A program made the position numbers and the translations under genes. Shown here in pieces: positions 1-7,636 of a stretch of DNA of 34,641 nt (its first letter is position 1; every line of letters starts with the position of its first letter). The stretch comes from Candidatus Sulfotelmatobacter sp. GTDB taxonomy: Bacteria > Acidobacteriota > Terriglobia > Terriglobales > Acidobacteriaceae. The stretch covers positions 1 through 34,641 of the forward strand of contig JADGNQ010000052.1 of the NCBI GenBank assembly GCA_017883385.1, written 5' to 3'. The notes below the pieces were generated by a model. It made no database searches, was not told where the DNA came from, and saw nothing but the letters and a program-made list of their open reading frames with translations.

Positions 1-485
1 GCATGGGCAGGATCACTTCCTTCTAACATGCTTCTGCTGAATTCCACCTGCTAATCTCAGTGACTTTTTCAACACCCACAGGCCTTAGCGCTCACAACCA
101 AGCACCGGATTTTCGGCGCTGAAAGACGAAACAGAAACTGACACATAGCTACTTTCGTGGTCTTGACGCACGAGGCCGATCGCTCGATCCTATAGGCTTC
201 AGCCAAGCTCTTTGACACCCAACTCCCCCAGCCTAACTCCTTACGGCTCAAGATTTTGCCCGTAAGTTGTTGCAGCCCATAGATTATTTCCAGTTTTGGC
301 GCTAAGTCGATGATTCCAATAGACCGGGGGGAGGGGGTACCCCAGTGACAAAACGGTAAACAGCCGTTTTCCCAAAGCAGGAATCCCTGATCTTTCCGTT
401 GCCCGCACAACATAAGGACAAGCCCGAAGAAAAACTCTACACAGAGTTTGAGGTTGGATTCTTTCGAAGAGGAAGACGACGAGGT
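1..485. other. Non-coding stretch at left edge
   Basis: I see no convincing gene here; the open frames lack ribosome-binding sites and family-like sequence. It holds the 33-bp repeat at 62-94 and a small inverted repeat (AAAACGG at 350-356, CCGTTTT at 364-370). On the minus strand that inverted repeat could act as a weak terminator for the gene ending at 486. Confidence in the terminator role is low because the stem is only 7 bp and lies about 115 nt past the stop codon. Confidence 0.4.
62..94 (-). repeat. 33-bp repeat, left copy (inverted partner at 34528-34560)
   Basis: Read on the minus strand, this begins TGAGCGCTA, continues through GGCCTGTGGGTGTTG and ends AAAAAGTC. The copy at 34528-34560 on the plus strand matches at 32 of 33 positions by eye, and similarity stops at both ends. 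The TGTTGAAAAAGTC end resembles terminal repeats of insertion sequences, but no transposase is nearby, so it may be a dispersed repeat or an IS-end relic. Confidence 0.75.
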
Positions 486-1985
486 CTAGCTTACGTTGGC
501 GAGAGTCTTCACCGCGACGTCGGCCTGGTTGCGCAGTTTCTGCACGGACTCGTGAATCCCTCTGGCTGCGGCTGCTGCGCCGCTCTGCTCGACCATTTTG
601 GCAACGCTGCCCGCGTCTTCGGTGGAGCTGCTGGCCATATCCAGCAGCACAACCACCGCGTCGGCGTGGAGCTTCCACAGAGAGGACATCTTCTGGCTGC
701 GCTTCAGTTCTTCCAATTCGGTGCTGATGCGTGCGGAAATCGAGACCAGCCGGATCAGAGTGCGAGCCACATCGGCACGCAGGCTCTTCTCTTCCAAAAA
801 CGGAGCTCCGTACGCGTCGGCTTCGGGCGAGGTCAACGTCAGGTTGAAGAAACGCATCGGCACCACCTGACGGTACTTCGGATCGGCGACGCGCACAAAG
901 ACGCGAATCGACTCCTCAACCCGCCTGAGCTTGCTTTCCTCTGCCGAGAGTTGCTGTGCGGTTACGGTCGGCGGCTGAAATACCAGAGGAGCAGTTGGGG
1001 TCTTTACGGCGGCTATTTTGGCTGCCTTAGGCGCTGCCCCAGCTCCGCCTGCGGTACGCGATGTGCGTGCGGTCGGGTTCAGCAGTGACCGCCGGATCGG
1101 CGGACGCCGGTCCAGTTCCTTCTTCAATTTCGAAACCCGGCGAAATTTCTCCAGCGTGCTGCCGTAGTCAGCCTCCAGCATTTGCTTCTCTTGAATTGCA
1201 GCCACGTGTTCCACAGTGACTTCCACCCCGTCGACCGTGGTTAGAATGGTTCCGCCCATGTCTTCCAGTGCCTGTCCGAAGGTCTTGATCTCGGTCAGCG
1301 CCTTGACGAATAGCTCGTCAAATCTCCTGCCGAAGGTCGCGTTGTAGGCCGAAACCGTGGCTAGCACTCCGGGATGATAGAACGACGCATCCAGCCACTG
1401 CTTAAGTTCCCGCACGCGTCCAACGATGCCGGAATCGATCAGCGAGTTGAAATCCCGAAAGCGCGCAATCTCTTCGCGCAGCGGGTCGAAACGCCGCAGC
1501 AATTGCACGTGCTCCTCCGGCAGCGAGGGCACATCGGAGTCGGCCAGAATTTCAATCAGCGCAATTTCGAACGGGGAGAGCGGCAGCGCGCCATCCAGCC
1601 CATACCCACTCTGTTGCCATTGCCCGGGCACGCGCGGATGCCGGTACAGGAATGTCGCGATCAGGTCTGTCTTGTCGCGGTTCACATCGCTGGGTTCGCG
1701 GCGCCGCACAAAGTAGCGCAGCAGAGCCTCAGCCACTTCGGAGTCGGTGTCTGGAGTGAGCGCCTGCCGCAGCATCGCGGGCGTGATCGCCATATCGAGC
1801 AAATGCAGCCAGCGGTACATGCGCGACAGCGTGTTCGGCAGTTCGCGCTCGGAATGGCGAAGCGCGTCCTCGTCCAAACCGCTCGGGACGGGCACTTCTC
1901 CACCCAGCGATGCCACCATGAGCTTCTGGTAGAAGCCCTGGACGGTCGCCAGGATGGCTAGTTCAAACCGAAGATCTTCGGACAA
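486..1985 (-). CDS. Hypothetical protein, 499 aa, predominantly helical
   Basis: I do not recognise a named family. The product is soluble-looking, with no signal peptide or membrane segment. It appears mostly alpha-helical, with many Leu/Arg/Glu-rich stretches, and a low-complexity Ala/Thr/Lys/Pro linker at about residues 308-345 separates two helical parts. Codon use and length argue for a real gene, and the long plus-strand frames over it are shadows. The predicted start is TTG at 1985 with a G-rich run five bases upstream. A better Shine-Dalgarno (AGGAG) lies about 23 nt upstream but has no standard start codon near it, so the N-terminus is uncertain. It stands alone, separated from purU by a hairpin repeat. 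The function is unknown. Confidence 0.75.
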   Translation of the reverse strand: MSEDLRFELAILATVQGFYQKLMVASLGGEVPVPSGLDEDALRHSERELPNTLSRMYRWLHLLDMAITPAMLRQALTPDTDSEVAEALLRYFVRRREPSDVNRDKTDLIATFLYRHPRVPGQWQQSGYGLDGALPLSPFEIALIEILADSDVPSLPEEHVQLLRRFDPLREEIARFRDFNSLIDSGIVGRVRELKQWLDASFYHPGVLATVSAYNATFGRRFDELFVKALTEIKTFGQALEDMGGTILTTVDGVEVTVEHVAAIQEKQMLEADYGSTLEKFRRVSKLKKELDRRPPIRRSLLNPTARTSRTAGGAGAAPKAAKIAAVKTPTAPLVFQPPTVTAQQLSAEESKLRRVEESIRVFVRVADPKYRQVVPMRFFNLTLTSPEADAYGAPFLEEKSLRADVARTLIRLVSISARISTELEELKRSQKMSSLWKLHADAVVVLLDMASSSTEDAGSVAKMVEQSGAAAAARGIHESVQKLRNQADVAVKTLANVS

Positions 1986-2161
1986 AAGCGCCCCCGAAAA
2001 CGAGAGTTCTCCTGAAACTTTACTAATGTCTAAGTAAAGACGAAATGTTACTTCCGGTGCAAGTTACCACCGGAGTGCCACTCTCACGTGGCGAAATCGT
2101 GCCGCGGAAGTACATGCACTTATGCGGAGAGAGAGAATCTGCGGAGCACCGGCGAAACCAC

Positions 2162-2225
2162 GTAGGAGCGGACGCATTCGTCCGCCCCCGAAGTGAGCCG
2201 CCCGGACGAATGCGTCCGGGCCTAC
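2162..2225. repeat. Dispersed hairpin repeat (GTAGG...CCTAC)
   Basis: An inverted repeat: the left arm reads GTAGGAGCGGACGCATTCG and the right arm ends CGAATGCGTCCGGGCCTAC, giving a long imperfect stem. The right-arm core CCGGACGAATGCGTCCGG recurs at 9343-9360, which marks it as a dispersed element. It lies between the purU stop and the start of the upstream gene, and may help terminate transcription. Confidence 0.7.
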
Positions 2226-2259
2226 CTGGTTTGTTGTTGTTAGACGCCGACGTTGCGGT

Positions 2260-3111
2260 TCAGAAGACCACGGTCTTGTTCCCGTACAGCAAAACCCGGT
2301 TCTCCACGTGCCAGCGCACGGCGCGCGACAGCACGACCTTCTCCAGGTCACGGCCCTTGCGGATCAGGTCTTCGACTGTGTCGCGGTGCGAGACCCGGAC
2401 GACATCCTGCTCGATGATCGGTCCGTCGTCGAGTACTTCCGTCACGTAGTGACTGGTTGCGCCGATCAGTTTCACGCCTCGCTCGAACGCCTGATGATAC
2501 GGTCGCGCGCCCACGAAGGCCGGAAGAAAGGAGTGATGAATGTTGATGATCCGCTGCGGGTACCGGTTCACGAAGTCGTTCGACAGAATCTGCATGTACC
2601 GAGCCAATACCATAAAATCCGCTTTGTGCTGATCAATCAGAGAATGGATTGTCGCCTCGGCCTGCCCCTTGTTGTCCTTTGCGACCGGAACAATCGCGTA
2701 GGGAATCTTGTAGAACTCGGCAATCGCCTGGTTGTCGGCATGATTTGAAATGATCAGTGGAATCTCGCACGCCAGTTCGCCGCTCTTGTGGCGATAGAGA
2801 ATATCGACCAGGCAATGGTCGTACTTCGACACCAAAATGATCATCTGTTGACGCTGCGAAGACTGCGCCAGCCGCCACGTCATGTTGAAGGCTTCCGCCA
2901 CGGGCGAGAAGTGCTTGCCGAATTCAGTCAGATCGATGTCGAAGTCCTTAGGATCGAACTCGACCCGCATCAGGAACAGGCCAGACTCTTCGTCGGCATG
3001 CTCGTCGGCATGGAGGATGTTGCCATTGTGCCGGTATACGAAGTCCGCAATCGTCGCGACTTCGCCCTTGCGGTCGGGACAACTAATCAGGAGAATGGCG
3101 CTATTCTTCAT
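2260..3111 (-). CDS. purU: Formyltetrahydrofolate deformylase PurU
   Basis: Hydrolyses 10-formyl-THF to formate and THF in the cytoplasm, balancing the one-carbon folate pool. The 283-aa product matches the usual length of about 280. An N-terminal ACT-type regulatory domain (about residues 5-85) precedes a formyltransferase-fold domain (about 88-283). The latter carries the hallmark NIHHSFLPAF segment and LDDGP, giving the putative catalytic Asn190, His192 and Asp228. I chose ATG at 3111; an in-frame TTG at 3123 would add four residues. No clear Shine-Dalgarno is visible. The gene is divergent from a small gene starting only 17 nt away, so the two leaders overlap. The role is well known; the link to the nearby GcvT and flavoenzyme genes is inferred. 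Confidence 0.95.
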   Translation of the reverse strand: MKNSAILLISCPDRKGEVATIADFVYRHNGNILHADEHADEESGLFLMRVEFDPKDFDIDLTEFGKHFSPVAEAFNMTWRLAQSSQRQQMIILVSKYDHCLVDILYRHKSGELACEIPLIISNHADNQAIAEFYKIPYAIVPVAKDNKGQAEATIHSLIDQHKADFMVLARYMQILSNDFVNRYPQRIINIHHSFLPAFVGARPYHQAFERGVKLIGATSHYVTEVLDDGPIIEQDVVRVSHRDTVEDLIRKGRDLEKVVLSRAVRWHVENRVLLYGNKTVVF

Positions 3112-3128
3112 GCAATGGAGCAATCGTG

Positions 3129-3281
3129 ATGAACAAAACCTGGCACCAGAAAAACAGCATGCCCGCTAAGGCAACCCTGGCTCAAAGAATCAAGTGGCAC
3201 AAAGAACATCAGAAGCACTGCTCTTGTCGCGGGGTCCCAAAGAGCCTGGAGAAGTATTTTAGCGAAAAGAAACAACCGTAA
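3129..3281 (+). CDS. Small 50-aa protein with WH and CxC motifs
   Basis: A short gene of ATG plus 49 codons and TAA, with a good Shine-Dalgarno (GGAG at 3117-3120, 8 nt before the ATG). The product is basic and hydrophilic, rich in Lys, His and Gln. It has two Trp-His pairs (residues 5-6 and 23-24) and His30-Cys31-x-Cys33, a possible metal-binding cluster, followed by VPKSLEKYF. The pattern WH..N.MP..ATL.QRI.WH..H...C.CR looks like a conserved small-protein family, but I cannot name it. It is divergent from purU and convergent with the flavoenzyme gene ending at 3299. Function unknown; metal binding is inferred only from the Cys/His spacing. Confidence 0.65.
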   Translation: MNKTWHQKNSMPAKATLAQRIKWHKEHQKHCSCRGVPKSLEKYFSEKKQP

Positions 3282-3298
3282 GTTCCGGCTCTGCAGAA

Positions 3299-4882
3299 TC
3301 AGCGCTTCAATTCCTTCAGAATCTGGCGGGCGGCATTCGCGCCTGAGCCGCCGGTGAGCCCCGCCCCCGGATGTGTCCCGCTGCCACACAAATAGAGCTT
3401 TTCAATCGGTGTCTTGTAGCGCGCCCAATCCAGCAACGGACGCATGGTAAAGAACTGGTCGAGCGCGAGGTCCCCGTGGAAGATCTGTCCCCCAGTCAGC
3501 CCGTATTTGTCTTCCAAGTCGCGCGGGGTAATGATCTGGTGCGTCAGAATCAGTTCGGGCAGATTCGGCGCATACTGCGCGAGTGTCTGCACCACGGTCT
3601 GGCCCAGCACCATGCGCTGCTCCTCCCAATCGCCCTTCAGTTTATACGGCGCGTATTGCATGTAAATCGACATCACGTGCTTGCCCTCGGGCGCAAGCGT
3701 CGGATCGGTCAGCGATGGAATCGTGGCTTCGAGATAGGGCTGGCGCGAGAAGTTGCCATATTTCGATTCGTCGAACGCACGCTCCAGATAGTCGATCTCG
3801 TTGCCGATGTGAATGCGCCCCTTGAGAGCGCTCGCATCGCCGTCTTTCAGAGCAGTGAACTTGGGCAACCCGGACAGCGCGAGGTTCACCTTCGCGACCG
3901 TGCCGTTCCCGCGGTAATGCTGCAACTTCTGCACGAAGTCAGGCGAAAGATGCGTGGGATCGGTCAGTTTGAGCAAAGTACGTTTCGGATCGGCATTCGA
4001 GATGACCGCGCGCGCTTGAATCTCTTCGCCCGTTGAAAGCAGCACGCCGGTGGCGACGCCGTTCTGCACGCGAATCTCAATGACCTCCGCGCCGGTGCGA
4101 ATCTCTGTGCCGGCTGCCTTGGCGGCCGATGCCATCGCCTGCGTAACCGCGCCCATGCCTCCTGCAGCGAAGCACGCCGATCCCGCGGGATGCGGATCTG
4201 CCGCTGCGCGGATCAACAGTACCAGCGCGCTTCCCGCCGACCATGGCCCGAGAAATGTCCCAAAGACGCCGCGAGCCGCGATCACCGCGCGCAGGAGTTC
4301 TGTTTCAAAGTACTCCGACGCCAGATCGGCCACAGCCATTGGCCCCCAGCGCAGCAGCCGGAACATGTCTCTCTTGCCCAGCTTGCGGATCGCCCGTCCC
4401 GTCTTAAGCATGCTCCACAGGTCGCCGCTGCTGGGATGGTCGATGTCGGGTGGCGTCGTAGCCAGCGCTTCGCCAATCACAGACGCGATCTTCGCGAGCG
4501 ACTTCGCAAACTCGGGATATTTCGCCGCATCTTTCTGTGAGAAAGCCGCGATCTCCTGCGCCGACTTCCCGACGTCCTGATAGAGCGACAGCGCGCGCCC
4601 ATCGGGCGAAAGTGCCGTCACGCAGACTTCCGGTGTAATTAGCTTGAGCCCGTGCTTCTCCAGTTGCATGTCGCGGACAATACCCGGCCGGATCGGTCCC
4701 GCCGTGTGCGACAAAGTCGAACAACGGAACCCGGGATGAAACTCATCCGTGACCGCCGCGCCCCCGATCTGCGCGCTACGCTCGAGCACCAGAGGTTTGT
4801 ATCCGGCCTTGGCGAGATAAAACGCGGTGACCAGCCCATTGTGGCCGCCGCCAATGATGACGACATCGCGCTGCGTGGCCAT
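3299..4882 (-). CDS. FAD-dependent oxidoreductase, PYROXD2/phytoene-dehydrogenase-like (copy 2)
   Basis: A 527-aa flavoprotein of the NAD(P)/FAD-dependent oxidoreductase superfamily (phytoene desaturase/carotenoid isomerase/PYROXD2 branch). The N-terminal Rossmann motif VVIIGGGHNGLV and the acidic end of strand 2 (VLERS) at about residues 7-37 bind the ADP part of FAD. It is followed by IGGAAVTDEFHPGF. The C-terminal FAD segment is LYLCGSGTHPGAGLTGG. The ATG at 4882 follows the stop of the upstream paralogue by 2 nt (TAG-AC-ATG), so translation is probably coupled. The open frame extends upstream but only as antisense of the neighbour's frame. The substrate is unknown; no carotenoid synthesis genes (crtB, crtE) are nearby, so I do not call it a phytoene desaturase. 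Confidence 0.9.
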   Translation of the reverse strand: MATQRDVVIIGGGHNGLVTAFYLAKAGYKPLVLERSAQIGGAAVTDEFHPGFRCSTLSHTAGPIRPGIVRDMQLEKHGLKLITPEVCVTALSPDGRALSLYQDVGKSAQEIAAFSQKDAAKYPEFAKSLAKIASVIGEALATTPPDIDHPSSGDLWSMLKTGRAIRKLGKRDMFRLLRWGPMAVADLASEYFETELLRAVIAARGVFGTFLGPWSAGSALVLLIRAAADPHPAGSACFAAGGMGAVTQAMASAAKAAGTEIRTGAEVIEIRVQNGVATGVLLSTGEEIQARAVISNADPKRTLLKLTDPTHLSPDFVQKLQHYRGNGTVAKVNLALSGLPKFTALKDGDASALKGRIHIGNEIDYLERAFDESKYGNFSRQPYLEATIPSLTDPTLAPEGKHVMSIYMQYAPYKLKGDWEEQRMVLGQTVVQTLAQYAPNLPELILTHQIITPRDLEDKYGLTGGQIFHGDLALDQFFTMRPLLDWARYKTPIEKLYLCGSGTHPGAGLTGGSGANAARQILKELKR

Positions 4883-4884
4883 GT

Positions 4885-6483
4885 CTATGCCGCTCCCTTG
4901 ATGTCTTTCAGAATCTCCAGCGCGGCGAGTCGCCCGTTCGCGCCCATGATGCCGCCGCCCGGATGCGTCGCCGATCCGCACATATAAAGGTTCTTGATCG
5001 GGGTCCGGTACTGTGCCCAACCGGGCACAGGACGAAGAAAGAAGAGTTGCTCCAGCGAAAGCTCGCCCTGGAAGATGTTGCCCTCGCTCAGCCCCCACTC
5101 GCGTTCCAGATCCAGCGGAGTGATGACCTGCCGGTGAAGGATGATGTCTTTGATATTCGGAGCGTACTCGGCAATCGTGTTCACCACGGTATCGCCGAAA
5201 GCTTCTTTCTGATCGTCCCAGGTGATTCCCGGCCGCAGCTTGTAGGGCGCGTACTGCACGAAGCACGACAACACATGCTTGCCCGGAGGCGCGACGGAGG
5301 GATCGGTCAGCGAGGGAATAACCATGTCGATGTAGGGATGACGCGAGAAGTTCCCGTACTTGGCGTCGTCGTATGCCCGCTCCATGTACTCGACCGAAGG
5401 CGAGATTGAAATCGCTCCCCGCAAATGCGCTCCCGGTCCAGGCATGCACTTAAAGTTCGGCAGGGCATCGAGCGCCATGTTGACCTTGCCGGAAGAGCCG
5501 CGATACTTAAAGCGGTTCACGTCTTCCAGAAAGTCGCCGGGCAGATGCTGGGCTTCAATGAACTTCGTGAACGTAAGCCGCGGGTCCACGCTGGAAGAAA
5601 CCACATCGGCATAGACTTCATCACCGTTAGCGAGAACGACGCCCTTGGCCTTGCCATTCTTCACAATAATCTGCGAAATCCCTGACTGGGTGCGGATCTC
5701 CACGCCGGCCTCGCGAGCCGCATCGGCGATCGCGTTTGAAATCGCGCCGGTGCCCCCGCGCGCGAACCCCCAGGCGCGGAATGCTCCATCGATCTCCCCC
5801 ATATAGTGGTGCAGCAGCACGTAGGCCGTCCCGGGAGAGCGCACTCCCAGAAACGTTCCGATGATCCCCGATGCCGACATGGTCGCTTTGAGCACGTCGG
5901 TCTCGAACCATTGATCGAGAAAATCAATGGCGCTCATGGTCATGAGCTGCACCTGGTTGTACTTGTCGTAGCTCGACATCCCCTGAAACCGCCGCCCGAT
6001 GAACAACAGCTTCATCAGTTCGCGCGGATTCAGTGTGGTCGGGTCCGGCGGTACCATGCTGAGAATCGGCTTTACGAACCGGCACATCGCCTGCATTGCT
6101 TTGCCGAATTCGTCGTACGCTTCGGCGTCTACACGCGAATGGCGGGCAATCTCACGGTGTGTCTTGCCGTGATCGTTCACGCGCCACAGGTAGTCGCCGC
6201 TGGGCATCGGCGTAAACGTGCCGTCCAGAGGGAGAATTTCCAGGCCGTGCCGGGGAAGATCGAGGTCGCGAATAATCTCCGGCCGCAACAACGACACCAC
6301 ATAGGAACACACGGAGAACTTGAACCCCGGCACAATTTCTTCGGTACAGGCAGCGCCTCCCAGCACGTGGCGCCGTTCGAGAACCAGTACCTTCTTGCCT
6401 GCTTTTGCCAGATAGGCGGAGTTGACCAGCCCGTTGTGGCCGCCCCCGATCACGACTACGTCATATGAACTCGAACCAGCCAT
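4885..6483 (-). CDS. FAD-dependent oxidoreductase, PYROXD2/phytoene-dehydrogenase-like (copy 1)
   Basis: A 532-aa flavoprotein and first gene of a two-gene operon with its paralogue. The dinucleotide-binding motif VVVIGGGHNGLV and VLVLERR (residues 8-37) lead into LGGAACTEEIVPGFKFS and SLLRPEIIRDL, a block typical of the PYROXD2-like branch. The C-terminal FAD signature is LYMCGSATHPGGGIMG. The two copies align along their length, clearly in the last 200 residues (NFSR.PY, PSLTDP, QYAPYKL, YAPN), pointing to tandem duplication then divergence. The start is ATG at 6483 with AGGAG 9 nt upstream. The reaction is unknown; desaturation or oxidation of a hydrophobic or amine substrate would fit the fold. 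Confidence 0.92.
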   Translation of the reverse strand: MAGSSSYDVVVIGGGHNGLVNSAYLAKAGKKVLVLERRHVLGGAACTEEIVPGFKFSVCSYVVSLLRPEIIRDLDLPRHGLEILPLDGTFTPMPSGDYLWRVNDHGKTHREIARHSRVDAEAYDEFGKAMQAMCRFVKPILSMVPPDPTTLNPRELMKLLFIGRRFQGMSSYDKYNQVQLMTMSAIDFLDQWFETDVLKATMSASGIIGTFLGVRSPGTAYVLLHHYMGEIDGAFRAWGFARGGTGAISNAIADAAREAGVEIRTQSGISQIIVKNGKAKGVVLANGDEVYADVVSSSVDPRLTFTKFIEAQHLPGDFLEDVNRFKYRGSSGKVNMALDALPNFKCMPGPGAHLRGAISISPSVEYMERAYDDAKYGNFSRHPYIDMVIPSLTDPSVAPPGKHVLSCFVQYAPYKLRPGITWDDQKEAFGDTVVNTIAEYAPNIKDIILHRQVITPLDLEREWGLSEGNIFQGELSLEQLFFLRPVPGWAQYRTPIKNLYMCGSATHPGGGIMGANGRLAALEILKDIKGAA

Positions 6484-6777
6484 TCGCGATAGCTCCTAGC
6501 TCTTAGCTTTAACGTTCGGGTGGAGGGAAACGCAATGATACGCGAGTCGGGAAATAGGCGGAAGAGAAGATCAGAGCCCGCTAGGAAGAACGGTCCAGCT
6601 TCTGAGGATACCGCACAAGGATGGAAGCACGGTGCGCATGTGAAGCGACATTCTATCGAGAAGAGCGGATTTTGTCTGCAACTTATTGCGGGGAATGTCT
6701 TCTGATCCTGTCGCAACAAAAAGAGCGGGCAGGAGTGCCCGCTCTACACTTCTGCTCCACACAAACAGAGCAAGTGC
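6484..6777. other. Intergenic region, mostly featureless
   Basis: About 290 bases between two minus-strand genes. It carries the leader of the flavoenzyme operon near 6484-6515, including tandem AGCTCCTAGCTCTTAGCT-like direct repeats, and the terminator-like hairpin at 6718-6745. I see no convincing coding sequence or clear promoter. Confidence 0.4.
6718..6745 (-). terminator. Rho-independent terminator-like hairpin
   Basis: Read on the minus strand: a perfect 10-bp stem AGAGCGGGCA / TGCCCGCTCT with a 4-nt loop, followed by a TTTTT run. It lies 32 nt past the stop of the HNH-type gene, so it should end that transcript. The stem also resembles a dispersed hairpin repeat, so it may serve both roles. 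Confidence 0.7.
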
Positions 6778-7404
6778 TTACGGACTACTGCAATCGTCTT
6801 TGGGACAGGCCTCGGCTTCATCCAGGAATTGCGTCCAATCGTCGGCGATACGCTTCTGGGCTTCAGCCAGGGTAATTTTTCCGTTTCTCACTTCTCCCGC
6901 CAGAAAGTTCTCCACTGCATCTTTCCGCTTGAAAAACCTGGCGTTCAGCACGGTCTTGGAAGGCCCGCATTGCGGCCAAATATTGTCCAATGTGTCGGTG
7001 CCTCCCAGTTCCAGCGAGACCAGGTGATCAAGTTCGCACACCTGATTCTTGCCGGTATTAATGGTGGGTTTGGTGATTTTGTACCAGGCATAGGTGTCAT
7101 GCTTTTTCTCGGACGAGGTCGCCTGGTCGCGGACGCAATCGGTTTTGAAGTTTGGTTTCTCCATCACCGGCAGCGTCAGTGTGTCGTTGATCGCGCCTGG
7201 AGTGCAGGCTGGATCCGGAAGCAGAAATCCATTCTTCTTCCGGGTCTTGCATTTCTTCGAAGGTGGAAGGCTGACTGTGTTGAGTGGCTTGTCGCTTTTG
7301 ACGTCGATTTCCGTCGGACATCCCGCCGGAAGCATGCCAGTGGTCTGACCCAGACCGATGGCAGAAAGCAAGAGGCCTTGGAACACACATAGGGCGAGTC
7401 GCAT
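6778..7404 (-). CDS. Secreted HNH-type endonuclease-like protein
   Basis: A 208-aa product with an N-terminal signal peptide (about residues 1-20, MRLALCVFQG then a hydrophobic run ending IGLGQ). The C-terminal half has CELDHLVSLELGG.....NIWPQ (residues 123-145), with Asp126, His127 and Asn141 in the arrangement of an HNH/beta-beta-alpha-metal nuclease. It is followed by an ITLAEAQKRIADDW tail, which I associate with small HNH-fold proteins. Eight cysteines in the predicted mature chain fit an extracytoplasmic protein. I chose ATG at 7404 because GGAGGAGAT lies directly upstream; the frame opens further upstream without signals. A terminator follows. Nuclease activity is inferred; it may be a catalytically weak HNH-fold protein. 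Confidence 0.75.
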   Translation of the reverse strand: MRLALCVFQGLLLSAIGLGQTTGMLPAGCPTEIDVKSDKPLNTVSLPPSKKCKTRKKNGFLLPDPACTPGAINDTLTLPVMEKPNFKTDCVRDQATSSEKKHDTYAWYKITKPTINTGKNQVCELDHLVSLELGGTDTLDNIWPQCGPSKTVLNARFFKRKDAVENFLAGEVRNGKITLAEAQKRIADDWTQFLDEAEACPKDDCSSP

Positions 7405-7514
7405 ATCTCCTCCAAGAGAAACGGACAGGCAGCCCGCAGAGCGTCCCCCTCGCTGCGTGGCGGGAATTGTAACACACACGAATCGGGCAGCCTACGTGTG
7501 GGCCTTTATTCAAT

Positions 7515-7544
7515 TTGCCGCGGAACGGAGGCGATGCATATAAT
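7515..7544 (+). promoter_or_regulatory. Sigma70-type promoter for the gcvT-like gene
   Basis: TTGCCG at 7515-7520 and TATAAT at 7539-7544 with an 18-nt spacer. The -10 is a perfect consensus match. Transcription would begin near 7551, upstream of both candidate start codons of the gcvT-like gene. Confidence 0.55.
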
Positions 7545-7636
7545 CCGAAGTTCAGTGCTTCCTTCGAGTGCCGTGTCGCGAGGTCAATTTTCAGCGGCAA
7601 GACAATCGGAAAGACGGCGAAACTGAGGCCACTTCA

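Noticed and set aside
69-413. 114-aa minus-strand open frame at the left edge
   Set aside because: No ribosome-binding site, no recognisable domain, and it runs into the 33-bp repeat.
4883-5449. N-terminal extension of the second flavoenzyme to 716 aa
   Set aside because: The added 189 residues are antisense-frame sequence overlapping the paralogue; the FAD motif starts right after the ATG at 4882.
6520-6705. 61-aa plus-strand frame between the flavoenzyme and HNH genes
   Set aside because: No Shine-Dalgarno and low-complexity basic composition; no family resemblance.
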